This document shows, piece by piece, positions 1 through 12,200 of a stretch of 64,000 bases of DNA. The translations under genes and the position numbers were made by a program. The notes under the pieces were generated by a model that saw only the letters and a list, made by a program, of their open reading frames with translations, was not told the origin of the DNA and searched no databases. The stretch comes from Streptomyces xanthophaeus (GTDB taxonomy: Bacteria; Actinomycetota; Actinomycetes; Streptomycetales; Streptomycetaceae): NCBI RefSeq assembly GCF_030440515.1, contig NZ_CP076543.1, forward strand, positions 6,983,001 through 7,047,000. Reading direction: 5' to 3'. Position 1 is the stretch's first letter. Each line of letters starts with the position of its first letter.

Positions 1-239
1 ACGAGTCGGGATGCACCGTGGTCCTGGTGCTGCACGACCTCAATCTGGCCACCCGCTACAGCGACAACCTCATCGTGATGAAGGCCGGTTCGATCCTCGC
101 GCAGGGGCACCCCCGTGACGTGATCACCGCCGAGCTGTTGTACGAGGCGTTCGGGCTGCGCGCCAAGGTGATCGACGACCCGGTGGGGGACAGGCCGCTC
201 ATCGTGCCCATCGGCCGCGCCCACGTGAACGCCCCTTAG
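1..239 (+). CDS. cchE: Ferric-siderophore ABC transporter ATPase, C-terminal end (CchE-type)
   Basis: This is the last ~79 codons of a gene entering from the left edge, read in the frame starting at base 3. The visible protein contains VVLVLHDLNLATRYSD, the H-loop region of a FecE/FepC/FhuC-type ATPase that powers uptake of ferric siderophores. It is followed by the usual tail, including HPRDVITAELLYEAFG. Walker A, the signature and Walker B lie outside the window. It ends 113 bp before cchF, with an iron box in between. Position matches cchE of the S. coelicolor coelichelin cluster. The family is secure; the gene name rests on synteny. Confidence 0.85.
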   Translation, partial: ESGCTVVLVLHDLNLATRYSDNLIVMKAGSILAQGHPRDVITAELLYEAFGLRAKVIDDPVGDRPLIVPIGRAHVNAP

Positions 240-262
240 ATCAAACAAAGTTACGTCGCAAG

Positions 263-281
263 TAAGGCTAGGCTAGCCTCA
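263..281. promoter_or_regulatory. Iron box (DmdR/IdeR operator) upstream of cchF
   Basis: TAAGGCTAGGCTAGCCTCA matches the 19-bp actinobacterial iron box (TTAGGTTAGGCTAACCTAA) at about 15 of 19 positions. It sits between cchE and cchF, 71 bp before the cchF start. DmdR1/IdeR-type repressors bind such sites with ferrous iron, so cchF and the coupled cchG probably have their own iron-repressed promoter. Confidence 0.75.
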
Positions 282-352
282 CTTGGGCGCGGTAGGGTTT
301 GGCTGCCCTCGGGCGGAACTGCAATGGACGGCACGAAAGCAAGGGATTTCGG

Positions 353-1414
353 ATGCTTCTCCATCGAACGACACGTATGAAGCCCTGGCAGCGGTTGGCG
401 GCGGGCGCCTCCGCCGCGGCTCTCGGTGTCGGCCTCCTGGCCGGATGCGGTTCCGACTCGGCGGACCAGGCCGACAAGAAGAGCGACAACGCCCCGGCCG
501 CCGGGGGCACCTTCCCGGTCACCGTGGAACACGCCTTCGGATCGACCAAGGTCGAGAAGGCTCCCAAGCGGGTCGTCTCGGTCGGGTACACCGACGACCA
601 GGCCATCCTGGCGTTCGGCATCAAGCCGGTCGGCATGGTCGACCAGTATCCGAACCCGCCGGGCACCTCCCCCGACGTCAACACCCAGTGGCCGTGGGTG
701 AAGGAGAAGTGGGGGGACACCCGCCCCGAGGTCATCATGAACAACGGTGACGCCGGCCCGAACTACGAGAAGATCGCGGCCCTGCGGCCGGACCTGATCA
801 TCGCCGTGTACTCCGAGATCGACCAGGCCGCCTACGAGAAGCTCACCAAGATCGCCCCGACGGTGGGCCGCACCAAGGCCGAGAAGGAGCCGTTCAGCGC
901 CTCCTGGCAGGACAACGCCGTCCACATCGCCAAGGCGCTCGGCCAGGAGGCCAAGGGCACCGAGCTGGTGAAGGGCATCCAGGACAAGCTCGACACGGCC
1001 AGGAAGACGCACCCCGAGTTCGCGAACCAGACCGCCGTCCCCCTGTCCTGGTACAAGGACTCGGTGGCCCCCTTCACCACCACCGACGTGCGCGGCCGCC
1101 TGGTGACGGGCATCGGCTACAAGGGCCAGACCGAGATCGACAAGATCGCGGACGGCAAGTTCTACACCACGCTCTCCCCGGAGCGCATGGACCTCGTCGA
1201 CGTCGACCGCATCTTCGTCATCGCCGACAAGGCGGACCAGGAAGCGCTGAAGAAGTTCCAGCTGTTCACCAACCTGAACGCCGTCAAGAACGGCAAGGTC
1301 TCCTACCTCCTCGACAGCGAGGGCCCGGCCGTCGGCGCGGCCATGTCCCAGGGCACCCTGCTCTCCCTGCCGTACGCCATCGACGAACTCGTCAAGTCGG
1401 CCGGTCAGGTGTGA
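353..1414 (+). CDS. cchF: Ferric-siderophore substrate-binding lipoprotein (CchF-type)
   Basis: Predicted 353-residue lipoprotein that captures ferric coelichelin at the membrane surface and delivers it to the CchCDE importer. The N-terminus is basic, then hydrophobic, and ends in a lipobox (LLAGC) near residues 25-30. The rest fits the FepB/FhuD class III binding-protein family, with KRVVSVGYTDDQAILAFG early in the first lobe and PDLIIAVYSEIDQAAYEKL at its end. The ATG at 353 is preferred because AAGGGA (341-346) lies six bases upstream; ATG 377 is an alternative. The gene follows an iron box and overlaps cchG by four bases (GTGA). Family assignment is firm; the ligand is inferred from the cluster. 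Confidence 0.9.
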   Translation: MLLHRTTRMKPWQRLAAGASAAALGVGLLAGCGSDSADQADKKSDNAPAAGGTFPVTVEHAFGSTKVEKAPKRVVSVGYTDDQAILAFGIKPVGMVDQYPNPPGTSPDVNTQWPWVKEKWGDTRPEVIMNNGDAGPNYEKIAALRPDLIIAVYSEIDQAAYEKLTKIAPTVGRTKAEKEPFSASWQDNAVHIAKALGQEAKGTELVKGIQDKLDTARKTHPEFANQTAVPLSWYKDSVAPFTTTDVRGRLVTGIGYKGQTEIDKIADGKFYTTLSPERMDLVDVDRIFVIADKADQEALKKFQLFTNLNAVKNGKVSYLLDSEGPAVGAAMSQGTLLSLPYAIDELVKSAGQV

Positions 1415-3204
1415 GCCTCACCGCCACGCGCGTCGCCCCGTCGACCCTGCGCACGACGACCGGACGCGAGGCCACCCGCTGGGTCACGGCGCACTGCCGC
1501 GAGGTGCCGTGGCTGACCTTCACCACCGTGTTCACGACGGTGGCGGGGGCGGCCCTCCAGGTGCTCCCGCTGCTCCTGCTCGGGCGGGTCGTCGACGGGG
1601 TGGTCGCGGGCGGACCGCGCTCGATCCTGGTCACGACCGGGGTGTCGATGGTGGCTGCCGCGCTGCTCGGCGCGGCAGCCACCGCCCTGTCGACCTACCT
1701 CATCGGGCGCCTCGGCGCGGACCTGCTCGCCCGGCTGCGCGAAGGCGCCGTCCGGGCGGTGCTCGGGATGCCGAGCGCCCGGATCGAGCAGGTCGGCCGG
1801 GGGGACGTGCTCTCCCGGGTCGGCGACGACGTGGCCGTCCTGTCCAAAGGCATCAGGACGGCCGTCCCCACCGTGTTCTCGGCCGGGGTGCTGGTCGTCA
1901 TCGCCACGATCGGCATGTTCGGCCTGGACTGGCGGCTCGGTCTGGCCGGTGCCTGCGCGCTGCCCGCGTACGGGCTGGCCCTGCGCTGGTACCTGCCCCG
2001 CTCCGCCCCGCTCTACCAGAAGCAGAGGGCGGCCCAGGCCGACCGCGCGCAGGCCCTGATCAGCGGTCTGAACGGCATAGACACGGTCCGTGCGTACCGC
2101 CTCGAAGGGGCCGTCCGCGAGAAGGTCACCCATGAGTCGTGGAGGGTACGCGACCTCGGCATCGAGGTGTTCCGGCTCTTCGGCCGGTTCGTCGGCAGGG
2201 AGAACCGCGCCGAGTTCATCGGGCTGGTCCTCATCATCGTGGTGGGGTACGCCCTGCTGGAGGCCGACGCCGCCAGCCTCGGCGAGGTCTCCGCGGCCCC
2301 GCTGCTGTTCCACCGGCTCTTCACCCCGCTGGGCTCCATCATGTTCACCTTCGACGAGGCGCAGAAGTCGGGCGCGAGCCTGACCCGTCTGGTCGGAGTG
2401 CTGGAGGAGGACGCGGAGGACCGTCTGGTGGGCGCCCTGGCCGTGGCCGGGGCGGCGGACCCGCCGGAACCGGTGCCCGTGACGGTGCGCGGGCTGACGT
2501 TCCGCTACCCCGACTCCGAGGATCCCGTCGTCCGGGACGTCGACCTGACGATCCCGGCCGGCACCTCGCTCGCCCTCGTCGGGGTGACGGGCGCGGGCAA
2601 ATCCACCCTGGCCGCGCTGATCGCGGGCATCGGCACCCCGCAGACCGGGTCCGTGCGCATAGGGCCCACCGACCTCGCCGGTCTCGACGAGGCCGGGGCG
2701 CGGGCCCTGGTCAGCATCCTCACGCAGGAGACCCACGTCTTCTCCGGACCGCTGGCCGAGGACCTGCGCCTGGCCGCACCGGAGGCGACCGACGCCCAGC
2801 TGATGGACGCCCTGCGCACGGTCGGCGCCGACGGCTGGGTCGACGCGCTGCCCGACGGTCTGCACACCCTGGTCGGCGAGGGCGGCGAACGCCTCGACGT
2901 CACCAAGGTCGCCCATATCGCCCTGGCCCGGCTGGTGCTGGGCCGCACCCCCGTCGTGGTGCTCGACGAGTCCACGGCGGAGGCGGGCAGCGAGGGCGCG
3001 GCCGAGCTGGAACGGGCCGTGCTCGCCGCGTGCGCGGGACGGACCACGCTGTTCGTGGCGCACCGGCTGACCCAGGCCATGGCGGCGGACCGGATCGCAG
3101 TACTGGACGCGGGCCGCGTCGTGGAGCAGGGAACGCACGAGGAGTTGGTGGCCCTGGGTGGCCGCTACGCACGACTGTGGCGGGCCTGGCGCGAAGGCAG
3201 CTAG
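1411..3204 (+). CDS. cchG: ABC exporter half-transporter with degenerate signature (CchG-type)
   Basis: Type I ABC exporter subunit of 597 residues: an N-terminal six-helix membrane domain (about 1-340) and a C-terminal nucleotide-binding domain. Walker A (GVTGAGKST, about 392-400), the Q-loop ([11 protein letters not shown]), Walker B with catalytic Glu (VVVLDEST) and the H-loop (FVAHRLT) are intact. The signature is not: where LSGGQRQR is expected the protein reads LDVTKVAH after GEGGER. The partner CchI shows the reverse pattern, so the two probably form one heterodimer exporting desferri-coelichelin. The GTG start overlaps the cchF stop, implying translational coupling. Family certain; substrate inferred from synteny. 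Confidence 0.9.
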   Translation: MSLTATRVAPSTLRTTTGREATRWVTAHCREVPWLTFTTVFTTVAGAALQVLPLLLLGRVVDGVVAGGPRSILVTTGVSMVAAALLGAAATALSTYLIGRLGADLLARLREGAVRAVLGMPSARIEQVGRGDVLSRVGDDVAVLSKGIRTAVPTVFSAGVLVVIATIGMFGLDWRLGLAGACALPAYGLALRWYLPRSAPLYQKQRAAQADRAQALISGLNGIDTVRAYRLEGAVREKVTHESWRVRDLGIEVFRLFGRFVGRENRAEFIGLVLIIVVGYALLEADAASLGEVSAAPLLFHRLFTPLGSIMFTFDEAQKSGASLTRLVGVLEEDAEDRLVGALAVAGAADPPEPVPVTVRGLTFRYPDSEDPVVRDVDLTIPAGTSLALVGVTGAGKSTLAALIAGIGTPQTGSVRIGPTDLAGLDEAGARALVSILTQETHVFSGPLAEDLRLAAPEATDAQLMDALRTVGADGWVDALPDGLHTLVGEGGERLDVTKVAHIALARLVLGRTPVVVLDESTAEAGSEGAAELERAVLAACAGRTTLFVAHRLTQAMAADRIAVLDAGRVVEQGTHEELVALGGRYARLWRAWREGS

Positions 3205-3263
3205 GCCGCCCCCATTTTTCGGTTGGGACAACATATCGATCTGGAAAGGGCGTTGAGCCTTCG

Positions 3264-6200
3264 ATGACGGAATCGACCGCTCGTCTCGTGCTGCTTTCTC
3301 CCACCCGCCTGGCCGACGTGCGCCGGCGCTCCGGCGACTACGGCGACACGACGATCGCCCGGGCGTGCGCCGTCGCACTGGCCTACTGGGCCACGGGCCG
3401 GAGCCCCGACGGCCTGGACCTCACCCCCGGCACCCTCTTCGCCGACGTCCTCGGCTGGGCGGACAACGGTGGTGCGGGAACGGCCGGCTGGGAGGTCGGG
3501 ACGGACGGTCTCGACGGCCCGGACGGCCCGGCCGGCCGGAGCATCACCCTCCCGGAAGGCGTCGTACCGGCAGACGCGCAGCTCGCCCTGGACGACCTGG
3601 CCGACTTCCCGGACCGTCCCCTCTCCACCATCGGACCCTCCGATGTCGCGCAGCGGCTCGCGACCCTGGCCGAGTGGAACGACACCGGGGCGGACCGGAT
3701 CCGCCCGACCGTCGTCGAGATGTTCCGCGAGCAGGCCCGCCTGCGGCCGGACGCCGTCGCCGTCGTCGACGAGCACCGCTCGCTGACCTACCGCCAGGCC
3801 GCCGAACTCTCCGCCCAGCTGGCCCACCACCTGATCGAACGCGGCCTCACCGCCGAACAGGTCGTCGCGATCTCCCTCGACCGCTCCGCCGCCATGGTGA
3901 TCGGCCTGCTCGGCGTGCTCCAGGCGGGAGCCGCGTTCGTACCGCTCGATCCGCAGTGGCCCGCGGCCCGACGCTCCGTCGTCATCGCCGACGCCCGCGT
4001 CGTCCTGCAGCTCAACGACTCGGGCGAACACGCCCCGGACGAACCGGAAGCCGTGCTCGTCGACCTCGGCGACTGGCGGTTCGGCTCCTACCCCGGCGAG
4101 GGGACCGGGGTCACCGTCCCCGGCGACGCCCTGGCCTACGTGATCTTCACGTCCGGTTCGACCGGCCGCCCCAAGGGCGCGATGATCCGCCACGAGGCCA
4201 TCAGCGAGCGCCTGCTGTGGCAGTCCGGGGAGATCCTGGGCTTCGGCCACGACGACGCGTCGCTGTTCAAGGCGCCGCTGTCCTTCGACATCTCCATCAA
4301 CGAGATCTTCCTGCCGCTGGTGTGCGGCGGCCGGCTGGTGGTCCTGCGCCCCGGCGGCGAACGCGACCCGCACCACCTGCTGAGCGTGATCGCCGAGCAG
4401 CGCGTCACCTTCACCTACCTCGTGTCGTCCATGCTGGACGTACTGCTGGAGATCGCCGGCGACTCCGGACGCCTCGACAGCCTGCGCCACGTGTGGTGCG
4501 GCGGCGAGGTGCTGACCCCGGAGCTGTACGAGCGCTTCCGCACCCGGCTCGACATACCCATGTACCACGGCTACGGCCCCGCCGAGACGACGATCGGCGT
4601 CTCGCACGTCATCTACCGGGGAGCCGCGGAACGCCTGTCGACCTCGATCGGCAAGGCCAACCCCAACACCCAGCTGTACGTCCTCGACGACGAACTGCGC
4701 CCGGTCCCGGTCGGGGTCGGCGGCGAGCTGTACGTCGGAGGGTTCCTGCTCGGACGCGGCTACGTGGGCGCGCCCGGCCTGACGGCCTCCCGGTTCGTCG
4801 CGAACCCCTTCGCCGCCGACGGATCCCGGCTGTACCGCACCGGTGACCTCGCCCGCTTCGCCCCCGACGGATCCCTGGACTTCCTCGGCCGCGCCGACAA
4901 CCAGATCAAGATCCGCGGCATGCGGCTGGAGATCGAGGACGTCGAGGCCGGCCTCGCCGAGCACCCCGCGGTACGCCACACCTGCGTCGTCGCGAAGAAG
5001 AACACGGCCGGCGGCACCTACCTCGTGGGCTACGTGATCCCCGCCACCGGGAGCGAGGACCTGCGCGCCGACGAGGTCAGGCAGTGGGCCACCGGGCACA
5101 TGGTCGAGTACATGGTGCCCGCCCATATCGTCGTGATGAAGGAGTTCCCGCTCACCGCCAACGGCAAGCTCGACCGGGGCGCGCTGCCGGAGCCCCAAGC
5201 CGGCGCGGGCGCGCTCGCCCCGCCCGTCACCGAGAACGAACGCCTGGTGTGCGCGGCGGTCGCGGCGGTGCTGCGGCGTGACGCGGTCGGCGTCGACCAG
5301 GACTTCTTCCAGCTCGGCGGAGACAGCATCCTGGCGATCTCCCTGCTGAGCGCCCTGCGCGAGGCGGGCCTCCACGTCACGGCCCGCCAGATCTTCACCC
5401 ACAGCGTCGTGGGCGCGCTGGCGGCGGTCGCGGACCGCGAAGCGGCCGCCGTGGACCACGGCGACGTCGCCACCGGTACGGTCGTGGGATCGCCGATCGT
5501 GCAGTGGCTGGGCGCGACCACGGACGACATCGACGGCTTCGTGCAGTCGGTGGTGCTGAACACCCCGGCGAACCTGACGGCCGACGGGCTCGACGCCGTC
5601 CTCACCGCCGTGGTCGCACGGCACGACATGCTGCGCGCCAAGCTGGTGCGGGGCGAGCGCTGGAGCTTCGAGATCCCGGAGGCGGACCGGGCCGTGGCGC
5701 GATGGCAGGAGAGCGACCGGCCGCTCGACGAGTGCCTCGCGCTCGCCACCGAGGGTCTGGACCCGGCCGGCGGCGTCATGCTGCGCGCCGTCTGGCGCCG
5801 CGAGGCGCGCCAGCTGGTCCTGGTCGCCCACCACGTGGTGATCGACGGAGTGTCCTGGCGGATCCTGATGGACGACCTCTCCACGGCATGGCGCTGGTAC
5901 GTCTCGGGCGCACCGATCGACCTGCCCCCGGTGGGCACGTCGTTCCGGCGCTGGACGCAGCTCCTGGCGCGCGCACCTTTCGACGCCGACCTCCCCCACT
6001 TCCGGCGCGCCCTGCCCGGGGCGGACGCTCCGCTGGGCCGGCGCGCGCTGTCGGCGGCGGACACCGTCGCCCGGGAACGCACGACGACCCTCCCGGTCGG
6101 CCCCGACGTCACGGCCGCGCTGCTGGGCGAGGTCCCCGCGAGGTTCCACACGGGCGTCAACGACGTGCTGCTGACCGCGCTCGCCGTCACCCTCGCCCGG

Positions 6201-9200
6201 TGGCGGCGCGACCTCGGACAGGACCAGACGTTCGCGCACATCGAACTGGAGGGCCACGGCCGCGAAGGACGCCACGTGGCGGACTCCGCCGGCTTCGAGC
6301 CGGAACTGTCACGGACCGTGGGCTGGTTCACCACCCTGTTCCCCGTGACCGTCGACCCCGGCGCGGCCGCCGACCTCACGGATCCCGCCTACCTGGTCGC
6401 CGCGCTCAAGGCGGTCAAGGAGGACCTCGCACGGGTGCCGAGCAACGGCGTCTCCTACGGCGCCCTGCGCTATCTGGCCGACACCGCCTTCGACGCGCCC
6501 GCCCCCCAGGTGCTCTTCAACTACCTGGGCCGCTTCGACGCCGGATCCTCCGGCGACTGGGAACTCGCGCACACCACCGGCCAGTTGGGCGAGAAGCGCG
6601 ACCCCAGGATGCGGCTGCCGCGCGCCCTGGAGTTCAACGCGATCGCCGAACCCGCCTCGGCCGGCGGCGCGTACGAACTGGTCACCACCCTCTCCTGGCC
6701 CGACGGTCTGCTCACCGACCAGGACATCGAGACCATCGGCGGGTACTTCCGCGAGGCCCTGGCCGGACTCGCCGCACTGACCGCACTCGACCTGGCCGGA
6801 CTCGGCCTGGGCAGCCATTCGCCCAGCGACTTCGCCATGCCGGCGCTCACCCAGGCCGACGTCGACGAGCTGGACGGTCCGGCGCTGCGGGACGTCCTGC
6901 CGCTGACCCTGCTCCAGGAGGGCCTCTACTTCCACTCGGTCTTCGACGACGATTCCGCGGGCAGCTACGTCGAGCAGCAGCTCCTGACCCTGGACGGAGA
7001 GGCGGACGCCGGCCGGCTCGCGGCGGCGGCCACCCGCCTGCTCACGCTCTTCCCCAACCTGGCCGCACGGTTCACCGCCCTCGCCGACGGCCGCGTGGTC
7101 TCCGTACTGGAGGGCGGCCTCCAGGCCCCGTTCACCACCCTGGACCGCCCCGGCATCTCCGACGAGGAGATCCGCGAGCACGCCGAGCGCGACCGCCGCG
7201 CCGGGTTCGACCTGGCGAGCGGCCCGCTGATGCGGTACACACTGATCCGCACCGGCCCCGCCCGCAGCGTCCTGGTGCAGACCGTGCACCACATCATCGC
7301 CGACGGCTGGTCGGTGCCGCCGATGCTCCGCGCGCTGCTGACCGAGTACCACGCGCCGGGGACCGTGCACCCGCTCGGCGGCTTCACCGACTACGTGCGC
7401 TGGCTCGCCGCACGCGACGAGGACGAGAGCGACCGGGTGTGGCGCGAACAGCTCGCCGGGCTCCCCGGCCCCTCGCTGGTCGCCGAAGGGCACACGCCGT
7501 CCGACCGGTTCGCCGACACCGCCACCTCGCCGGAGGGGGACATCGACGAGGCCGCCCGGTCCGCCGGTGTGCCGCTCAGTGTGGCCGTGCACAGCGCCTG
7601 GGCGGCGACGCTCGGCGGCCTCCTGCAGGAGCGGGACGTCGTCTTCGGCTCCACGGTGTCCGGGCGCGACGCCGATGTGCCCGGCATCGGGGACATGGTG
7701 GGTCTGTTCATCAACACGATCCCCGTGCGCGCCCGCTGGGCCGCCACCACCACGGCGCGCGGCCTGCTCGAATCGGTACGGGACCACCAGAGCGCGGTGC
7801 TGGCGCACCAGCACGTCTCCCTGGCGCGCATCAGCCGGCTGAGCGGAGCCGGCCCGCTCTTCGACACCCTGGTGGTGTTCGACGTGGCGACCGATGTGGC
7901 GGGCCTGCGCGGCCCCGAGGACACGCTCGTCATCGGCGACATCGTGAACGAGGGCGCGCCGCACTACCCGTTGACCCTCGTGGTGGAGCGCGCGCTCGAC
8001 GGCCGCCCCCGGTTCAATCTGATCCACGACGGCGCGCTGGTGCGGGAGTCGACCGCCCGGACGATCCTGTCCACCTTCACCCGCACCCTCACCGGCCTGC
8101 TGACCCGGCCGGACGATCTCGTCGACGACCTGGCTCCCCCCGGCACCCGGCCCCCCGCACCGATCACCCCGACGACGCTGGGCGCGCTCTTCGACGCCGC
8201 CGCGCACCGCGATCCGGCCGCGACCGCCGTCACCCAGTGTGCCCTCGACGGCGGCAGCCGGTCGCTGACCTACGGTGAACTGGCCGACGCGAAGGACGAG
8301 CTGGCCCGGGCCCTGCGCGCCGCCGGTGTCCGGCCGGGCGAACGCGTCGCCGTCGCCGTCCCGTGCTCCCTCGAACAGGTCGTCGCCCTCGTCGCCGTCG
8401 TCTCCGCGGGCGGTGCGTACGTACCGCTGGACCTCGCGTACCCGGACGGACGCCTGGAGTACATCCTCACCGACGCGGCTCCGCAGGTCGTCCTCGTGGA
8501 CCCGGAGCACCGGGACCGCTTCACGCGGCTGCTGGACCGGGCGGGCGTACCGGCCCGGGTGCTCGTACAAGGAGAGCAGCCGCCACCGGACGCCCAGGCC
8601 GCCCAGGTCACCCAGGTCACCCAGGATCACGCCGACGGGCCCGGGGCCGACTGGCAGGATCCCGCGTACGTGATCTACACGTCCGGGTCGACCGGCAGGC
8701 CCAAGGGCGTCGTCGTCCCGCACTCCAGTGTGGTGACCCTGCTCGCGAACACCCGGCCCGCCATGGACTTCGGCCCGCACGACGTGTGGGTCCAGTTCCA
8801 CTCGTACTCCTTCGACTTCGCGGTGTGGGAGCTGTGGGGCGCGCTGGCACACGGCGCCGAGCTGCTCGTGCCGGAGTACGGACTGACCCGCTCACCCGTC
8901 GACTTCCACCGCCTGGTGCGCGAGCGCCGGGTGACCGTCCTCAACCAGACTCCGTCGGCCTTCTACCAGTTCATCGAGGCCGACCGGCACGCGCAGGAGC
9001 CCGCCACCAGCCTGCGCCGGATCATCTTCGGGGGCGAGGCGCTCGACCTCGGGCGGCTGCGCGGCTGGGTCGAGCGCCACGGGACGGCCTCGCCCGAACT
9101 GGTCAACATGTACGGCATCACCGAGACCACCGTCCACGTCACGCACCGGGTCCTGACCGACGCGGACTTCCGCCCCGGTGACGACGTCAGCCCGATCGGC

Positions 9201-12200
9201 GGCCCGATCCCCGGACTGGTCACCTACCTGCTCGACGACCGGCTCAGGCCGGTCCCGCCGGGGCGCGTGGGCGCCATCTACGTCGCCGGTGACCAGGTCT
9301 CCCTCGGCTACCTGGGGCGCCCGTCCCTCACCGCGGGCCGGTTCGTCGCGGACCCGTTCGCGGCCGACGGATCCCGGATGTACCACACGGGCGACCTCGC
9401 CCGCCGTACGCTCGACGGCGAGCTGGAGTTCACCGGCCGCGCCGACGACCAGGTGCAGCTGAGGGGCTTCCGCATCGAGCTCGGTGAGGTGGAGTCCGCG
9501 ATCCGTGAACTCGACGGTGTGGTCGACGTGGCCGTCACCGTGGCCGACAGCGCGGACCACCTGGTCGCGCACGTCGTGGGAGGGGTCCCCTTCGACGCCG
9601 CCGCCCTCGCCGGCCTGTTGGCCTCTAAGCTGCCCGCCCACATGGTGCCCGGCCTGGTCCTGCCCGTCGACGCCCTGCCGCTGACGGTCAACGGCAAGCT
9701 GGACCGCAAGGCCCTGACCGCACGCGCCGCGTCGTACGACGCACCGGCCGCCGCGAGCGGCCCCGCGACCGGCTCCGCCCCCGGCTCGGCGCTCACCGCA
9801 CTGGTCGGCATCTTCACCGAGACCCTGCCCGGCACCGCCGTCGACGGCGACAGCGACTTCTTCCGGGCCGGCGGTGACAGCATCCTCGCCATCACCGTCG
9901 TCAACCGGGCCAGGGCCCTGGGCCTCGCCATCGCCCCCCGGGACGTGTTCCTGCTCAAGACCCCCCGCGCGCTCGCCGAGCACCTGGCGACGAGCACCCC
10001 GCACCCCGCCGCGCCCGGCGCACCCGTACCCCGCGAGGACGGCCCGCTGACCCCGACCCCGATCATCCTGCGCCGGCGCGAACTCGGCGGATCCCTCGCC
10101 CGGTTCGCCCAGGCCCGCTCCCTGGTCGCGGCCGAGGGCACCGGCCACGCCGACGCCGAGCGCGCCGCGAACGCCGTCGTCGCCGCACACCCGGCCCTGA
10201 GGCTGCGGCTGCGCACCGAGCACGGGGTGTGGTCCCTGCGCACCGAACCCGCCCGCGCGGTCACCGTCGTACGCAGCGACGCGCCCGACGCGACGGCCGC
10301 GGCGGACGAAGCCGCCGGACGGCTCGACCCCGAGACCGGGGACGTCATCGCGTTCTCCTGGCTGGAGGCGACCCGGACCCTCGTGGTCACCGTGCACCAC
10401 CTCGCCGTCGACGCCGTCTCCTGGCTGATCCTGCTCGACGACATCGCCACTGCCCTGCGCGGCAACCCGCTCGCGCCGCCGACCACCTCCTACGCCGCCT
10501 ACGCGCAGGCACTGGCCGACCGGTCGGCCCAGGAGACCGAGGGCCTCGGGCACTGGATCACCACCCTCCAGGCACCTCCGCTGCTGCCCGTGGCCGAGCG
10601 GCCGCGCGAGACCACGGTCGTCCTCCCGCCCGACATCAGCGACCGGGTGACACGCTCCGCGCCCGCCGCACTCGGCATCGGCCTCACCGAGCTGCTGTGC
10701 GGCGCGCTGCGCACCGCGCTCACCCGCATCCAGCCCTCGCCCACCGATCTGGCGATCGAGCTGGAGCGGCACGGCCGGGTCCCGGCATCGGAACACCACG
10801 ACTACACCCGTACGGTCGGCTGGTTCACCGCCATCGCCCCCGTGCGCCTCACGCCGCACACCGACCCCGTCGCCGCGGCCCGCGAGGTCGCCGAACGCCA
10901 GCCGGACGAGCGCGCACACCTCGCGTACGGCGGGCTCCGGTACCTCAACCCGCAGACGGCCCCGCTGCTCACCGCCCGCCCGCAGGTGCTGTTCAACTAC
11001 CTCGGCCGGGGCGCCGAGTCGCAGGCCCTCCACCTCACCGGCGCCGACGAGGGCAGCCCGTACGCCGTCGAGGTCAACGCCTGGACCGACGCGGCCACCG
11101 GAAGCCTGCACGCGGTGTTCACCCTGGCCGAGGGCGTACCCGACGAGATCACCGGGCACTGGCGCGCCGCCCTGGAACTCGTCGCGGCCGCCGCCACGAC
11201 CGCCGAGCGCACGGCGCCGGTCACCCCGCTCCAGCGCGGCCTGTTCTTCCAGGCGCAGCTGGCGGGCCCGGCCGGACACTACGTCGCGCAGAGCTGGTTC
11301 ACCTTCGACCGGCGCCTGGACACCGACGCACTGGCCGAGGCGATGGCCTGGGTGATCGCCCGGCACCCGGCCGTGGGCGCCGGCTTCACCACCGACGACG
11401 ACGGCAAGGCCGTCCAGGTCCTGGGCGCGGGCCGGCGGGTCGGCGTCCGTACGGTCGGCCTCGCGACGGAGGAGGAGGTCGACGCCCTGCTCGCCCGCGA
11501 CCGCGACACCGGATTCGACCCCGGTGAGCCGCCGCTGATCCGCCTGACCGTGGTGCGGCTGCCCGGCGACCGCGACGGCCTGCTGCTCAGCTACCACCTG
11601 CTGCTGTGGGACGGCTGGTCCCGCGAGATCGTGCTGCGGGACCTGTTCGACGCCTACGAGGCCGCCGTCGCGGGCACGCTGACGCCCGCGACCCCGGCGA
11701 CCCCGAGCTTCGAGGACCACGCCCGGGCGCTCGACGCCAGGGACCCGGCCGTCTCGGAACGCTTCTGGGCACAGCACCTGGCCGGCCTCCCCGGGCCGAC
11801 GCTGCTGGCCGGCCCGGCGCCGGCCCTGGTCGACGACCTGCCCCGGACACTCGTGCACACCCTCTCCGCCGAAGCGTCGCAGCTGCTGCGGGACCTCGCC
11901 CGGCAGCACGGCGTCACCCTCAACTCGGTGCTGACCGGCGCGTTCGGGCTCCTGCTCGGAGCCCGCACCGGCCGCGCCGACGCCGTGTTCGGCGTGACCG
12001 TCTCCGGCCGCGAGGGCGAGGACCTCTCCGAGGTCGTCGGCGTCCTGCTCAACACCCTGCCCATGTGGACCAGGGCCCGGCCGGACGACACCGTCCGGGA
12101 CTACCTGACGGCCGTACAGGCGGCCCGGGTCGAGGCGATGGAGCACGAGCACCTCGGACTCGGCGAGATCCAGCGGGCCGGCGGCCACGACACCCTGTTC

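Noticed and set aside
2139..3263. Upstream extension of the NRPS reading frame by 375 codons
   Set aside because: It lies entirely inside cchG in another frame and reads as Arg/Gly/Pro-rich nonsense; ATG 3264 gives a natural start.
3201..6275. Antisense open frame of about 1,000 codons opposite cchH module 1
   Set aside because: Same GC artefact, no recognisable domains.
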